A stretch of DNA of 12,950 bases from an uncultured Desulfovibrio sp. (GCA_900546145.1 URBN01000046.1:1-12950); one strand, 5' to 3'. Numbered from the stretch's first letter, positions 6,697 to 12,950 are shown. Notes: generated from the letters alone by a model not told the origin. Translations and numbers: made by a program.

Positions 6697-9407
6697 CACT
6701 TCCTCCCTTTCTGTGTATTGATGAGGCCGAGCCAGCGGGCGCTGCGTAACACTGCGGCCGTCTTCCCATCATCGATGGAGACTGGTCCGTTCTCCACGGC
6801 AAGGAGTTCGAGCCCCCTCGCGACGGCAGGAACGGTGCTGGCAAAGTCGCTGAAGGAGAGCGTTTTTCCATCAGGACTCATTATGACGGTGCCGATAGAA
6901 ACGGGCACGATCTCACGAATGCCCGAGATCTTCATCCCGAGCGCCAGCGTGCCATCCCTGAATTCAATGCTCCTCACCTTGCCGTAATGCCGGAAGGTCT
7001 GGTTCATCAGCTCCTCAAGAGCGGGGAGGGCGGCTTTGTTGGTGAGGCCGTTGGCGGCCATGGAACCGAGCGCGTGGCTCATGTCCGCGAGATCGGCGAC
7101 GCCATGGCTGATGCCCCTGGCCAGCCGTCCAATGGCCTGGACGCCCCTGTTCCCGGACTGATAGGGATCAGCCGGTTTCCTGCTGAATTTCTCCTGGAGA
7201 GAGCCCATCCGGCCGAGCACGCCTCGGACATTCTTCCGTGCGGTTTCGCCGGAAGGGATGCGTTCCGCGGCTTCCCTGATGTTCTCTTCAGCCCTGCCCG
7301 CGGCGTTCTTGATTTTATTCCCCGCCGCTTCGGCGGACTTTCTGATCTCTTCCACCGGATGGATTTTTTCTCTGAGAGAACGGAACCTGCCCCTGAGGAA
7401 CCCGGCTCCTTCCCTGGCTTTGCCGGCGAAATTGATGTCCGCCGCTTCTCCTGCTTTTTTCTTCAGGCCTTCCGCGGCGGAAGAGAGTTTTTCTCCCGCG
7501 TCCCGGATGGCACCCTTCATGGCACCGGTGACAGCTTCCCTGTCAGGAAGTTTGTCAGCCACGGCTCCCAGTTCTTCCTTCACGATGCTGCCGGCCTTCC
7601 CGGCCGTATACCCCACAACCTCGCGTACAGGTTTCAGATGCTTCGCCCTGCTGCTGACGCGGTTTTTCAGACGGCCGAAAAAGCCCGGTGCAGCTTCCTG
7701 TTCTGATCCGGAAGCCTCAGGCTTTTCCTCCGGCGCGGCTTCTGCTGCCTGTTGTCCGGCAGCGGCTTCTTGGGCGGATTCGGAAGGCGCATTTTCGGCC
7801 ACAGTTTCTGCCGTTTCCTGCGGGGCTGCAGTTTCTTCCTCCGGCTGAGCGGATTCGGAAGGCTCTGTCTCAGCCACGGTTTCTGCCGTTTCCTGCGGGA
7901 CAGCGGCTTCTTCCTCCGGCTGAACGGATTCAGAAGGCGCAGCTTCGGCCACGGTTTCTGCCGCGGCCTGCGTTGAGTCGGTTTCTTCCTCCGGCTGAAC
8001 GGATTCAGAAGGCGCGGCTTCGGCCACGGTTTCAGCCGCGGCCTGCGGGGCAGCGGTTTCTTCTTCCGGCTGGGCGGATTCGGAAGGCGCAGCCTCAGCT
8101 GCGGTTTCTGCCGCGGCCTGCACCTGCGCTTTGTCAGCGGAAGCGTTATTCCCGGGCTGATCTGTTATGAGAAGCTCATCCGCCTCGATGACATCATTGC
8201 CCGCGGACTGCCCGGAGGCAGCTGTTTCTTCCTTTGCCGGGGAAGACGCAGCCTCAGGTTTTCCGAGAAGCCAGATGTCTTCGGCGCTGGGACCGGAACT
8301 CTGTTTGTCCTGCTTCTTCTCCTGAAATTTTTTCAGCAGCGGAATGCGGTCCTCCACATTGCTCAGGCCCTCTCTGGCCTTTTCGGCGATGGTTCTGCAG
8401 GCAGCAGCCACCTTTTTGTTTTCGCGGATCCGTTCAGCGGCCGCGGAGACAGATGAGGCGCCTTCCTTAAGGAGCTGGCCGGCCTTCTGCGCGGCCGCAC
8501 TGACGCCTTCACCGTGGGGAATGTTCTTCGTGACGGCCTGCCAGCCGTACTTCAGCGGATTGGCCACCCACTTCAGACGGCCGAGTTCGGCTTCCTGCTG
8601 TTCAGCCGTGGGGTGTTCCCCTTCAGGGGCGGCTCCTTTCCCGGCGTTGTGCACCGTATCCTGCGCTGCCCTGCCGGCAGAAGCGCCGGGCGTTCCGGGG
8701 ACGTCCTTTTCCTCAGGACGGCTTTCCTTCCTTTTTATATGGAGGATATCCCTGAGCTCGTCGACGCGTTCTCTGATCGTGGGGCCGTCCTGCGCTTCTC
8801 CGTCCTTCACGCCAGCTGAGAGGATCTTGCCGGATACGGCCCTGAATCCTTCCCTGGCTTTCTCTCCGGCCCGGCTGAAGGCTTCAGAGAAGTCTTCCTT
8901 ACGGGGCAGGTTGCCAGCGAGGATTCCAGCCTGTTTCTTCAGAAAGGACCCGGCCCGGCCCATTTTTTCTTCAACTTTTTCTTTGGGAGGCATTTTGTCG
9001 GAGAGGGCGTCCCAGCCGCTCTTCAGCGGATTGGCTACCCACTTCATACGGCCTGTGATTTCCTTATCCTCCTGCCCAGCGCCGGCTTCGGACTGAGTGG
9101 CCGCTTTTTCTTCCGGTCCGGCGCCGGGTGCGGCGCTCTGCGCTGTTTCAGGGTTCTCAGGCTCTCCGGATTTTCTGCCGGTGAAAGGGAAACGCGGCAT
9201 GTGGAAACGCCCGGACGTGCTTTTCGTTTCCGCCGTTCCCTGTTCCGCGCCTGCGTCAGCCGCTCCCGCGTTTTCCTTATGTATTCCTTTCACGTGCAGG
9301 GAAGAGAGTTTCTCCCTGAGGGGCGCGGTTTTCCCGCGCGCGTCTTCGGCAGCCTCACGCAGCTTTTTCGACGCCGAAGAGAGTTTTTCGCGAAATGAAA
9401 TTCCCAA
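6696..9407 (-). CDS. Large Ala/Glu/Lys-rich helical repeat protein, 903 aa, TTG start
   Basis: Not recognised as a known family. Layout: a charged helical N-terminus (FREKLSSASKKLREAAEDAR); module 1 headed by GRMKWVANPLKSGW (residues 119-132); module 2 headed by GRLKWVANPLKYGW (276-289), each followed by amphipathic helices containing EKAREG; an acidic Ala/Glu/Pro repeat region (about 430-545; 25-residue units with PSES.QPEEE); a third, diverged helical region from FGRLKNRVSSRAK (577 on) with Lys/Ala/Glu-rich helices; and a C-terminal domain (758-903) related to the downstream 151-aa protein. There is no signal peptide or membrane segment. Composition resembles amphipathic, apolipoprotein- or LEA-like helices, but that is compositional only. 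Start: TTG at 9407 with AAGGAG seven bases upstream; the ATG 62 codons earlier has no such site, and the extension reads through a large hairpin. A structural or membrane-remodelling role is possible but unproven. Confidence 0.85.
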   Translation of the reverse strand: MGISFREKLSSASKKLREAAEDARGKTAPLREKLSSLHVKGIHKENAGAADAGAEQGTAETKSTSGRFHMPRFPFTGRKSGEPENPETAQSAAPGAGPEEKAATQSEAGAGQEDKEITGRMKWVANPLKSGWDALSDKMPPKEKVEEKMGRAGSFLKKQAGILAGNLPRKEDFSEAFSRAGEKAREGFRAVSGKILSAGVKDGEAQDGPTIRERVDELRDILHIKRKESRPEEKDVPGTPGASAGRAAQDTVHNAGKGAAPEGEHPTAEQQEAELGRLKWVANPLKYGWQAVTKNIPHGEGVSAAAQKAGQLLKEGASSVSAAAERIRENKKVAAACRTIAEKAREGLSNVEDRIPLLKKFQEKKQDKQSSGPSAEDIWLLGKPEAASSPAKEETAASGQSAGNDVIEADELLITDQPGNNASADKAQVQAAAETAAEAAPSESAQPEEETAAPQAAAETVAEAAPSESVQPEEETDSTQAAAETVAEAAPSESVQPEEEAAVPQETAETVAETEPSESAQPEEETAAPQETAETVAENAPSESAQEAAAGQQAAEAAPEEKPEASGSEQEAAPGFFGRLKNRVSSRAKHLKPVREVVGYTAGKAGSIVKEELGAVADKLPDREAVTGAMKGAIRDAGEKLSSAAEGLKKKAGEAADINFAGKAREGAGFLRGRFRSLREKIHPVEEIRKSAEAAGNKIKNAAGRAEENIREAAERIPSGETARKNVRGVLGRMGSLQEKFSRKPADPYQSGNRGVQAIGRLARGISHGVADLADMSHALGSMAANGLTNKAALPALEELMNQTFRHYGKVRSIEFRDGTLALGMKISGIREIVPVSIGTVIMSPDGKTLSFSDFASTVPAVARGLELLAVENGPVSIDDGKTAAVLRSARWLGLINTQKGRK
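7776..8120 (-). repeat. 75-bp in-frame tandem repeat, about 4.6 copies
   Basis: The unit start GGATTC[GA]GAA recurs at 7776, 7851, 7926, 8001 and 8076, exactly 75 bases apart; the last copy decays near 8120. Each unit encodes 25 residues of the type ETVAEAAPSES.QPEEE plus a variable Ala/Gln/Thr end. Copies differ at several bases, so the array is not brand new. It codes for the acidic linker of the 903-aa protein. Confidence 0.93.
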
Positions 9408-9414
9408 GACTGTA

Positions 9415-9420
9415 CTCCTT
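9415..9420 (-). promoter_or_regulatory. Ribosome binding site that sets the TTG start
   Basis: The minus strand reads AAGGAG, seven bases (TACAGTC) before TTG at 9407. This decides the start of the 903-aa protein over an upstream ATG. Confidence 0.75.
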
Positions 9421-9432
9421 GGTATTGGCACT

Positions 9433-9472
9433 CGCGGCGGACACCGGAAACAGATTCCCGGTGTCCGCCGCG
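9433..9472 (-). repeat. 18-bp-stem hairpin in the leader of the 903-aa gene
   Basis: Arms 9433-9450 and 9455-9472 pair at all 18 positions in the minus-strand RNA (one G-U) around the loop TCTG. The stem includes GCGGCGGACACCGG. It ends 12 bases before the ribosome site and has no U-tract, so it fits a leader stabiliser, a regulatory RNA structure or an operator palindrome better than a terminator. Confidence 0.8.
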
Positions 9473-9525
9473 TAACAGAAATGTATGTTTTTTTCCCGGC
9501 ATTGCCACGTGTTTTGGTGTGAAAA

Positions 9526-9550
9526 GAAAAAATTTCCCGAAAAAATTCCC
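9526..9550. repeat. Tandem GAAAAAATT(T)CCC repeat
   Basis: GAAAAAATTTCCC (9526-9538) is directly followed by GAAAAAATTCCC (9539-9550). The A-tracts lie upstream of the 903-aa gene and may be promoter upstream elements or a binding site. Confidence 0.55.
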
Positions 9551-9633
9551 TTCCTCTCAGGCCGGCATCTGATTCATGATGCGCTGCCGGCATTAAGGGC
9601 TGCGTTCCTCATGGCGATCTGGCCGGGAGCGGT

Positions 9634-9723
9634 GCCGCAGTCCATGCGCGCGGGGGCCGCGGGGGAATTTAATGGCACTCATATATGGTCTACAGCCGCA
9701 GTCCATGCGCGCGGGGGCCGCGG
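9634..9723. repeat. Two perfect 29-bp direct repeats, 32 bp apart
   Basis: Copies at 9634-9662 and 9695-9723 are identical; each begins GCCGCAGTCCATGC and ends GGGGGCCGCGG. The 32 bases between are AT-rich. No third copy is present 61 bases to either side. Likely a local duplication or paired binding sites. Confidence 0.9.
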
Positions 9724-9842
9724 CGTACAGAATCAGGAACTTCAGATGGCAGCCGTTCGTCCGTTCTGCTATTTATATCGGTACATTTTTTCTTTCTGCG
9801 CCCATGGCGGAGCTGTCGTCCCGGAACCACGGTTTCATGGCG

Positions 9843-9888
9843 TCCATTTCCGCTCTTTGCGAAAGGCGCAGCGGGGTGCGGAAATGGA
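9843..9888. repeat. 11-bp inverted repeat with nested hairpin
   Basis: TCCATTTCCGC (9843-9853) pairs with GCGGAAATGGA (9878-9888). The 24-base loop includes CTTT-GCG-AAAG (9855-9865). It could be part of a structured RNA or a cruciform site. Confidence 0.6.
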
Positions 9889-10090
9889 GCTGCCACGAAG
9901 GAAAACGCTGTCGTTTTCTCTGCCGGCGCCTATGGAATCCCGGAAGTCCAGGGGGAGCGCACCGGGGGAAAGAGGCGCACGTCCGGGGAGCGCCTCCAGG
10001 GCAGTTTCCGGAGTGCGGGCGATCCTGCGTGTGGGGCAGGAACGAAAACCATTTGTACCCGGCCGGCCAGGCCAGGAAGGAACTGCCATG

Positions 10091-10130
10091 ATTCCGTTTC
10101 AGCGGAATGCGTCTTTCCTGGGAGAGACGC
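10091..10130. repeat. Two adjacent hairpins upstream of hcp
   Basis: ATTCCG/CGGAAT (10091-10108) is followed without a gap by GCGTCTTTC/GAGAGACGC-type pairing (10109-10130). There is no T-run immediately after. A further hairpin, AGGCGG/CCGCCT with an A-rich loop, lies at 10219-10239, directly left of the hcp operator. Confidence 0.5.
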
Positions 10131-10241
10131 CTCCGAATAAAATACTGCCATCTTCTCATTTTTTTGCTTTTTTCAGCCGGAAAAATGAAATACAAGTGGC
10201 AGGTTCAGCCTGAGGAAAAGGCGGGAAAAAATGCCGCCTGC

Positions 10242-10283
10242 TTGACATTGATCACATGCCCGCGCCTGCCATGCGGCTATAAC
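10242..10283 (+). promoter_or_regulatory. hcp promoter with FNR/HcpR-like operator
   Basis: TTGAC-ATTG-ATCAC (10242-10255) matches the FNR consensus TTGAT-N4-ATCAA at 8 of 10 defined bases. A -10 box TATAAC lies at 10278-10283, with no good -35 box at normal spacing. With transcription starting near 10290, the operator centre (10248/10249) falls at -41.5, the standard class II activator position. This supports activation of hcp by the downstream CRP/FNR-type regulator. The same TTGACA could be read as a -35 box, but its spacing to TATAAC (30 bases) is too long. Confidence 0.6.
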
Positions 10284-10348
10284 GTTTCTTAACAAGAACG
10301 CATTTCAGGGGTGGGATCCCTTTAATCTCTTTCCCAAGGAGTATGATT

Positions 10349-11926
10349 ATGTTCTGCAATCAGTGTGAACAGACGGCCAGGGGCACAGGGTGCACTGTCA
10401 GGGGTGTCTGCGGCAAGCTTGATGTCGTGGCTGGCGCTCAGGACGCTCTTGTCCAGAGCCTGCGTCTTCTCGCGGCTGAGATTCTCAAATCCGGAAAGGC
10501 CGCTCAGAAGACCGACGATCTGCTCCTGTCCGGGCTTTTCTCGACGCTGACCAACGTCAACTTCGATGCCGTTTCCCTGAAGAAGCTCATCGGTCAGGTT
10601 CTGGAGGCGAGGAACGCGCTTCAGGGCGTGAGCTCCGATACGGCCGCCGAGACAGAGAAACTGCTCGCTTCCGCCCCGTCCCCCGACAAGTTTGCGGAAG
10701 ACGCCGATGTGCGCTCCGCCATGCAGATTATCCTCTTCGGACTCAAGGGCGTTTCCGCGTACGCCTATCATGCCGCCCGTCTCGGGAAGCGTGACCATGA
10801 CATGGTGCTCGATATGTGCCGCCTGCTCACCGCTACCGCTAATGATGGCACGAACCGCGGTCTCAACGACTGGCTGGGACTCGCTCTTGACTGCGGCAAG
10901 GCCAATGTGCGCGCCATGCAGCTTCTTGACGCCGGCAACACGGAGACCTTCGGCGATCCTGAGCCTACCACCGTTTCCACCGGTCACCGCAAGGGGCACT
11001 GCATCCTCGTCTCCGGCCATGATCTCCCGGATCTCTACGAGATTCTGAAACAGACCGAAGGGAAGGGCATCAACGTGTACACCCACGGTGAGATGCTCCC
11101 TGCCCATGCCTATCCGAAGCTGAAGGCCTTCTCTCATTTCGCGGGCAACTTTGGCACGGCCTGGCAGAACCAGCAGAAGGAGCTGCCTGACTTCCCCGGC
11201 GCCGTGGTCTTTACCACGAACTGCATCCAGGATCCGAAGACGTATTCTGATAAGATTTTCACCACCGATATCGTGGAATGGCCCGGATGCCGTCATATCG
11301 AAAATAATGACTTCTCCCCGCTCATCGAGAAGGCTCTTGAACTCCCTGGCTTCGCTGAAGACGAGGAAGGAAAGGAAATCACCGTTGGTTTTGGCCGCAA
11401 GACCCTCCTAGACGCTGTGCCTGCCATCCTTGACGCCGTGAAGTCCGGCGCCGTCCGCCATGTGTTCCTCGTGGGCGGCTGCGATGGCATCCGTCCTGCC
11501 CGCAAGTACTACACCGAATTCGTGCAGCAGACCCCGAAGGACACCCTGGTTCTTACCCTGGCCTGCGGCAAATATCGCTTCAATACTCTTGATCTCGGCA
11601 AGATCGGACCGTTCCCGAGGCTTCTCGACTGCGGTCAGTGCAATGATGCCTATTCCGCCGTCGCCCTGGCCCTCAAGCTTTCCGAGACCCTCAAGTGCAC
11701 GGTCAACGACCTCCCCCTGAGCCTTGTCCTTTCCTGGTACGAACAGAAAGCCGTGGCCATCCTTCTGGCCCTGCTGTACCTCGGCGTGAAAAACATCCGC
11801 CTTGGTCCGACGCTGCCGGCTTTTGTCAGCCCCAACATCCTCAAGGCTCTTGTGGATACCTTCGGCATCAGCCCGGTGACTACCCCTGAGGCGGACATCA
11901 AAGCCTGCCTCGAGCCTCATGCCTAA
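10349..11926 (+). CDS. hcp: Hybrid cluster protein (hydroxylamine/NO reductase type)
   Basis: Hcp is a cytoplasmic iron-sulfur protein with a hybrid Fe-S-O cluster, implicated in nitric oxide and hydroxylamine reduction and nitrosative-stress defence. The 525-aa protein shows Cys3, Cys6, Cys15 and Cys21 (C-x2-C-x8-C-x5-C), the Desulfovibrio [4Fe-4S] spacing rather than the E. coli type. All expected hybrid-cluster ligands are visible: His224 (SGHDL), Glu248 (THGEML), Cys292 (TTNC), Cys378 (GGCDG, the persulfide position), Cys406 (ACGKYRFN), Cys431 (GQCNDAYS), Glu465 and Lys467 (WYEQKAV). It is slightly shorter than the roughly 550-aa D. vulgaris protein. I start at 10349, not the in-frame ATG at 10343, because AGGAG (10337-10341) is one base from the latter but seven from the former. 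No hcr-type reductase gene is adjacent; the regulator gene follows 97 bases later. Confidence 0.97.
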   Translation: MFCNQCEQTARGTGCTVRGVCGKLDVVAGAQDALVQSLRLLAAEILKSGKAAQKTDDLLLSGLFSTLTNVNFDAVSLKKLIGQVLEARNALQGVSSDTAAETEKLLASAPSPDKFAEDADVRSAMQIILFGLKGVSAYAYHAARLGKRDHDMVLDMCRLLTATANDGTNRGLNDWLGLALDCGKANVRAMQLLDAGNTETFGDPEPTTVSTGHRKGHCILVSGHDLPDLYEILKQTEGKGINVYTHGEMLPAHAYPKLKAFSHFAGNFGTAWQNQQKELPDFPGAVVFTTNCIQDPKTYSDKIFTTDIVEWPGCRHIENNDFSPLIEKALELPGFAEDEEGKEITVGFGRKTLLDAVPAILDAVKSGAVRHVFLVGGCDGIRPARKYYTEFVQQTPKDTLVLTLACGKYRFNTLDLGKIGPFPRLLDCGQCNDAYSAVALALKLSETLKCTVNDLPLSLVLSWYEQKAVAILLALLYLGVKNIRLGPTLPAFVSPNILKALVDTFGISPVTTPEADIKACLEPHA

Positions 11927-11946
11927 CAGGTAATTCTGTGATAATG

Positions 11947-11973
11947 CCCCCGGTTCGCTTTGCGGACCGGGGG
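11947..11973 (+). repeat. Intercistronic hairpin, 12-bp stem
   Basis: CCCCCGGT-T-CGC pairs with GCG-G-ACCGGGGG (one T-G) around TTT. It starts 20 bases after the hcp stop. No T-run follows (ATTCCCG), so it may stabilise or process the hcp mRNA, or terminate weakly. Its right arm overlaps the -35 region of the candidate regulator promoter. Confidence 0.7.
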
Positions 11974-11988
11974 ATTCCCGTATATAAG
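11960..11988 (+). promoter_or_regulatory. Candidate promoter of the regulator gene
   Basis: TTGCGG (11960-11965), a 17-base spacer and TATAAG (11983-11988) fit sigma-70. The predicted start lies about 30 bases before the ATG, so the regulator could be made separately from hcp as well as by read-through. Confidence 0.45.
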
Positions 11989-12023
11989 ACCGGGATCACC
12001 CCCAAACAAGCACAGGAGGAAAT

Positions 12024-12728
12024 ATGCGGATTCTCAGCTGTCCGGAAGAGACGCTGCGGCTTCAGTGCAGACGCAGTCCTATTTTCAAGAAGCTCAGTGA
12101 TGAGGAGCTCGCCGTGTTCCTCCCCGGCGTGACCCTCGTGGAATATGCGAAGCAGGATCTCATCATGGATGAGGATACTGACGCGGACTGCTGCTTCATG
12201 GTTATCAGCGGGCATGCCAGGCTTTTTCACAATATGCCGGACGGTCACGAACGCCTCGTGCATATCGTGGGCGCGCCAGATACGTTCGGTGTTGCCACCA
12301 TGTTCCGTCAGAGGACATATTCCTGCTCGGCGAGCGCTCAGGGAACCTGCCGCATTCTCCGTATCCCCCGCGAGAATCTCATCGCGCTCACTCAGAAGAG
12401 CCACGTCTTCGCTCTGGAGATCATCGTGATCCTCGGCATGCGCATCCGCATGCTGGAAAAGAAACTGGGCACCCAGGGCGTCCGCATTGAGACCAGACTT
12501 GCTTCGTTTATCTGGCACAGAGCCACATTTCACGGAATCAAAGACACCATCGAACTCGACATGTCCCGCGAGGATCTGGCCGGCATGTTCGGGACGGCGC
12601 GGGAGACGCTTTCGCGGAATCTCTCGCACCTTGTCTCCATGGGCTATATAGCCGTGGATAACCGTAAAATAACCATTCTGGACCGTAAGGGCCTTGAAAC
12701 GCTTATCGGTGTGGATTCGTCAAAGTAG
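12024..12728 (+). CDS. hcpR: CRP/FNR-family transcription regulator, HcpR type
   Basis: The 234-aa protein has a cyclic-nucleotide-type sensor beta-barrel (about residues 20-120; PIFKKLSDEEL, FMVISGHARLF, GVATMFRQRTYS), a dimerisation helix (about 126-150) and a C-terminal winged helix-turn-helix (SREDLAGMFGTARETLSRNL, residues 181-200). In the recognition helix Arg193, Glu194, Ser197 and Arg198 combine the CRP-type R-E...R with the FNR-type E-x2-S-R pattern. Cysteines at 6, 15, 56, 57, 101 and 109 do not match the FNR [4Fe-4S] arrangement, so a haem or other NO sensor is more likely; this is inference. The start follows AGGAGG by four bases. Its place right after hcp, and the FNR-like site before hcp, support HcpR, the nitrosative-stress regulator described in Desulfovibrio and other anaerobes. 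The exact subfamily cannot be proved from motifs. Confidence 0.85.
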   Translation: MRILSCPEETLRLQCRRSPIFKKLSDEELAVFLPGVTLVEYAKQDLIMDEDTDADCCFMVISGHARLFHNMPDGHERLVHIVGAPDTFGVATMFRQRTYSCSASAQGTCRILRIPRENLIALTQKSHVFALEIIVILGMRIRMLEKKLGTQGVRIETRLASFIWHRATFHGIKDTIELDMSREDLAGMFGTARETLSRNLSHLVSMGYIAVDNRKITILDRKGLETLIGVDSSK

Positions 12729-12780
12729 GGCGGCTGCAGGGGTTCGTGGACGGAGCTTGTGACAAAATTTTGATTTTTTG

Positions 12781-12809
12781 TTGACAGCAGTGCGATGAAA
12801 GGCTAGAAG
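12781..12809 (+). promoter_or_regulatory. Candidate promoter 1 reading out of the window
   Basis: Perfect -35 TTGACA (12781-12786), exactly 17 bases, then TAGAAG (12804-12809), a weak -10. Confidence 0.4.
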
Positions 12810-12884
12810 CCTTGAACACGCCTGAAAGCAGTCCTTCTCCGAAAGTTCCGGAGAGAAGATTCCCGGGAAAAAGAAGAAAAGCTG

Positions 12885-12913
12885 TTGACAGGTAAGAGGG
12901 ATGAGCGTAAAAG
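12885..12913 (+). promoter_or_regulatory. Candidate promoter 2 reading out of the window
   Basis: Perfect -35 TTGACA (12885-12890), exactly 17 bases, then TAAAAG (12908-12913). It shares TGTTGACAG and an inner GATGA with candidate promoter 1, 104 bases upstream. Confidence 0.45.
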
Positions 12914-12950
12914 CTTCCCTCGCCGCATGAAACAGCGGGGCTTCAAAAAG

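Larger units (their letters stand above)
9408..10348. other. 941-bp hairpin-rich divergent intergenic region
   Basis: This gap separates the minus-strand 903-aa gene from plus-strand hcp, so it must hold both promoters. It contains an 18-bp-stem hairpin (9433-9472), a tandem A-tract repeat (9526-9550), two copies of a 29-bp repeat (9634-9723), an 11-bp inverted repeat (9843-9888), a 7-bp hairpin (9901-9918), two adjacent hairpins (10091-10130), another at 10219-10239, and the hcp promoter. Plus-strand frames up to 242 codons exist, but they read through these repeats and lack ribosome sites, so I do not call a gene. Confidence 0.6.
12729..12950. other. Right-end region with two promoter-like sequences
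   Basis: No gene is visible in these 222 bases. A 10-bp palindrome CAAAATTTTG (12764-12773) and a T-rich stretch follow the regulator, but there is no GC stem for an intrinsic terminator. A hairpin TCTCCG/CGGAGA lies at 12836-12854. Two TTGACA-N17 promoter-like sites read rightwards, presumably into a gene beyond the window. Confidence 0.5.

Noticed and set aside
7258..7848. Long plus-strand frames opposite the 903-aa gene
   Set aside because: They are shadows of a compositionally biased repeat gene; they mirror the 75-bp repeat.
9634..9723. CRISPR array
   Set aside because: Only two repeats, no cas genes and no array-like continuation; kept as a direct repeat instead.
9485..10213. 242-codon plus-strand frame in the divergent gap
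   Set aside because: It starts inside the leader of the opposite gene, has no ribosome site, and translates the 29-bp repeats and hairpins.
10322..11296. 324-codon minus-strand frame
   Set aside because: Antisense to hcp, whose identity is certain.

Overview
The window looks like chromosomal sequence from a moderately GC-rich, anaerobic Gram-negative bacterium, most plausibly of the Desulfovibrionaceae. The main evidence is a hybrid cluster protein (Hcp) whose N-terminal cysteine spacing (C-x2-C-x8-C-x5-C) matches the Desulfovibrio [4Fe-4S] type, followed by a CRP/FNR-family regulator of the kind called HcpR. This placement is inferred from gene content only. No rRNA, tRNA, phage or convincing insertion sequence was found.

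Layout, left to right. 1-642 is non-coding with a perfect 42-bp palindrome. 643-2873 (minus) is a coupled pair of genes (510 and 232 aa) that I do not recognise. 2874-3694 is a long gap with a minus-strand -10 box, a plus-strand terminator and a 24-bp palindrome. 3695-4686 (minus) is an Old Yellow Enzyme-type flavin oxidoreductase broken by a one-base frameshift. 4858-5517 (minus) is an exported NlpC/P60 cell-wall hydrolase with a strong promoter and a leader of about 215 nt. 6241-9407 (minus) is a two-gene unit: a 903-aa Ala/Glu/Lys-rich helical repeat protein starting at TTG, coupled through TGATG to a 151-aa membrane-anchored protein; a strong intrinsic terminator follows. 9408-10348 is a hairpin-rich divergent gap. 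10349-11926 (plus) is hcp and 12024-12728 (plus) is the regulator. The last 222 bases hold two promoter-like sequences reading rightwards.

Function. hcp and the regulator probably form a nitric-oxide/nitrosative-stress module. The hcp upstream region has an FNR/HcpR-like half-palindrome (TTGAC-N4-ATCAC) centred 41.5 bases before the predicted start site, the class II activator position. The least explained system is the 903-aa/151-aa pair. The C-terminal domain of the large protein and most of the small one appear homologous, so a soluble repeat protein and a membrane-anchored partner share a domain and are translationally coupled. The large protein also carries a duplicated module headed by GR[ML]KWVANPLK[SY]GW and a five-copy 75-bp tandem repeat.

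Limits. Family assignments come from reading motifs, not from database searches. Promoters, operators and RNA structures are sequence-pattern predictions.
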